From NCBI GenBank assembly GCA_965221795.1, contig OZ244914.1, positions 2,604,001 through 2,668,000 of the forward strand: a stretch of DNA of 64,000 bases. The letters are read 5' to 3'. The stretch comes from VYFG01 sp965221795. Its GTDB lineage: Bacteria; Pseudomonadota; Gammaproteobacteria; Arenicellales; Poriferihabitantaceae. A program made the position numbers and the translations under genes. Shown here piece by piece: positions 63,031 through 64,000 of the stretch. Positions within the stretch are counted from its first letter, which is position 1. Every line of letters starts with the position of its first letter. The notes beneath the pieces are model-generated. The model was not told the DNA's origin. It saw only the letters and a list, made by a program, of their open reading frames with translations, and ran no database searches.

Positions 63031-64000
63031 TCATACGCCTGGGTATCGTATTCCAGTATGGTATATCCTCTCCAGATCCTCGGGCGGGGGGCGCTGGCGT
63101 GCCACATCTCGTAGCACCCGGATTTCCAGATCAGAAAACCACACGTCCGCAGGCAACTCCGGCGTCTCCCGTCCCAGTAGCACCATGGCCTGCAGACGCC
63201 AGGCAATGACGCCCTTGATGGCAATGGCGCGTTGCCGTCGCTCGGCACTCTGCCGGTTCAGGAACTCGGCCTTGCACCCCGATTTGAGAATCCGGTGCCA
63301 GTCTTCGATGCGCCATCGCCGGCGGTAGTAGTGGAGCACCTGCTCGGTCCGCCGCATCCCGGACCGACAGCGTGGTCAGCAGTCGCCATTCCAGCGGCTC
63401 ACTGCCGTCCACCGGCACCGAGGTCTCCTGGACATGGACCGCGTTCAACGACAGGGACCGGGAACCGGAGGACGAGGGATTCTCGTCAATCGTCACCGGC
63501 TGCCAACGGAGCGTACATTCGGCCCGCCGCGCGGAACTCCGCTGCACCTCGATTTCGACCCGGGCCTGGGCGGGCGCCGGGCGCAGGGTCTCGAACCGAC
63601 GCGGGCCGCCCTGGCCCAGTACCCGGTCATGGTGGGCACGGACCAATAGTTCCAGGGCGGGGGGCAGCGGTCGGCACTGGTCGCACACCGGATACCTGTC
63701 CCCTTCCCGATCCATCACCGCAATGCACGGCACCTGCGGTACGCGCTGCGCCGCACGGGCACTGGCCTGCAAGCCCCGAATCCAGCGCTGGGTCTGGCCC
63801 GGCGCACCCTCCTTCGGAGGGTCCTCCCGATCTGCCGGAGCCGCAAACTCCCTGCGCATCACCCCCAGCGGCACGCCGTTGCCCGCCACCGCCATCGTGC
63901 TGTGCAAGTGCACCCCCAACGTCCCTTCGCGGCGCCGGTTGCGGCCCATCCGCCCCCACCCCTCCGCGGCTCCGTGGGTCGCAAAGTTCAGGTCCGTACC
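63031..64000 (-). pseudogene. IS4-family (Tn5-like) transposase, single frameshift, continues past the window edge
   Basis: From the right edge the minus strand reads TDLNFATHGAAEGWGRMGRN, LGVHLHSTMAVAGNGVPLGV and CIAVMDREGDRYPVCDQC (a catalytic Asp), then EPLEWRLLTTLSVRDAADR. About 63350 the frame is lost. It resumes one base off with EQVLHYYRRRWRIEDWHRIL and KSGCKAEFLNRQSAERRQRA, the YREK-like catalytic Glu region. One missing base separates otherwise well conserved halves, so inactivation is recent. The start lies beyond position 64000. Confidence 0.85.

Noticed and set aside
1..64000. CRISPR arrays, tRNA or rRNA genes
   Set aside because: No regularly spaced short repeats, no cloverleaf-like sequence with a TTC-arm in intergenic DNA, and no rRNA-like conserved stretches were seen.

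Overview
This is a 64 kb chromosomal window of a moderately GC-rich proteobacterium, most likely a marine or host-associated gammaproteobacterium. That placement is an inference from gene content: tldD/pmbA, sufS-sufE, rluC, cytochrome c5, a CrbS/CrbR-type sensor pair, and a rich set of methylated-amine genes (tmm, tdm, mttB family, FAD-GcvT demethylating dehydrogenases). The many decayed insertion sequences (IS30, IS5, IS1595, IS1634, IS4/Tn5-like, IS21, resolvase) and long G/C homopolymers resemble genomes of host-associated bacteria. No rRNA, tRNA or CRISPR array was seen.

Layout. 0-10.2 kb is housekeeping and signalling: the end of a nitrilase-family gene, tldD-pmbA, a LysR regulator, an adenosine deaminase stub, an SDR-fold protein without its catalytic residues, and a NarL-type regulator convergent with a giant SSS-transporter/PAS/histidine kinase/receiver protein. 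10.3-14.7 kb is a decayed mobile region with transposase relics, palindromes, a small tail-anchored coiled-coil gene and two secreted-protein genes. 14.9-25.1 kb is metabolic: leuB-like, enoyl-CoA hydratase, cytochrome c5, an ammonium transporter plus a small membrane partner, a sulfatase/phosphonate-ester hydrolase, TMAO demethylase (tdm) and a BenE-type transporter. 25.4-28.8 kb holds an IS30 element and broken small genes. 28.9-35.0 kb carries trimethylamine monooxygenase (tmm) and a CoA-transferase/hydratase/SDR/TPP-enzyme group. 35.7-46.5 kb is accessory: duplicated coiled-coil genes, sufSE, a divergent pair of secreted proteins, and a two-gene ATPase-TOPRIM/AlbA_2 island between 367-370 bp direct repeats. 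46.6-62.5 kb is metabolic again: a DMT transporter, an esterase, a HEPN protein, a class III aminotransferase, an mttB-family methyltransferase with two FAD/GcvT dehydrogenases, a PuuA/PuuB-like polyamine pair and rluC. The right edge is decayed transposons.

How the genes fit together. Tmm (TMA to TMAO), Tdm (TMAO to dimethylamine plus formaldehyde), the MttB homologue and the two dimethylglycine/sarcosine dehydrogenase-like flavoproteins suggest a cell that strips methyl groups from quaternary and tertiary amines and passes the carbon to tetrahydrofolate. The ammonium transporter and PuuA/PuuB pair fit a nitrogen-scavenging lifestyle.

Most unusual signal. Three secreted-protein genes (13.4, 39.4 and 40.1 kb) share a leader in which a poly-C run of 14-21 bases encodes a proline run just before the signal-peptide core, followed by unrelated mature domains. 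One is in frame and two are out of frame by one base with a stop four codons later. This looks like a set of phase-variable secreted proteins with a common switchable leader.
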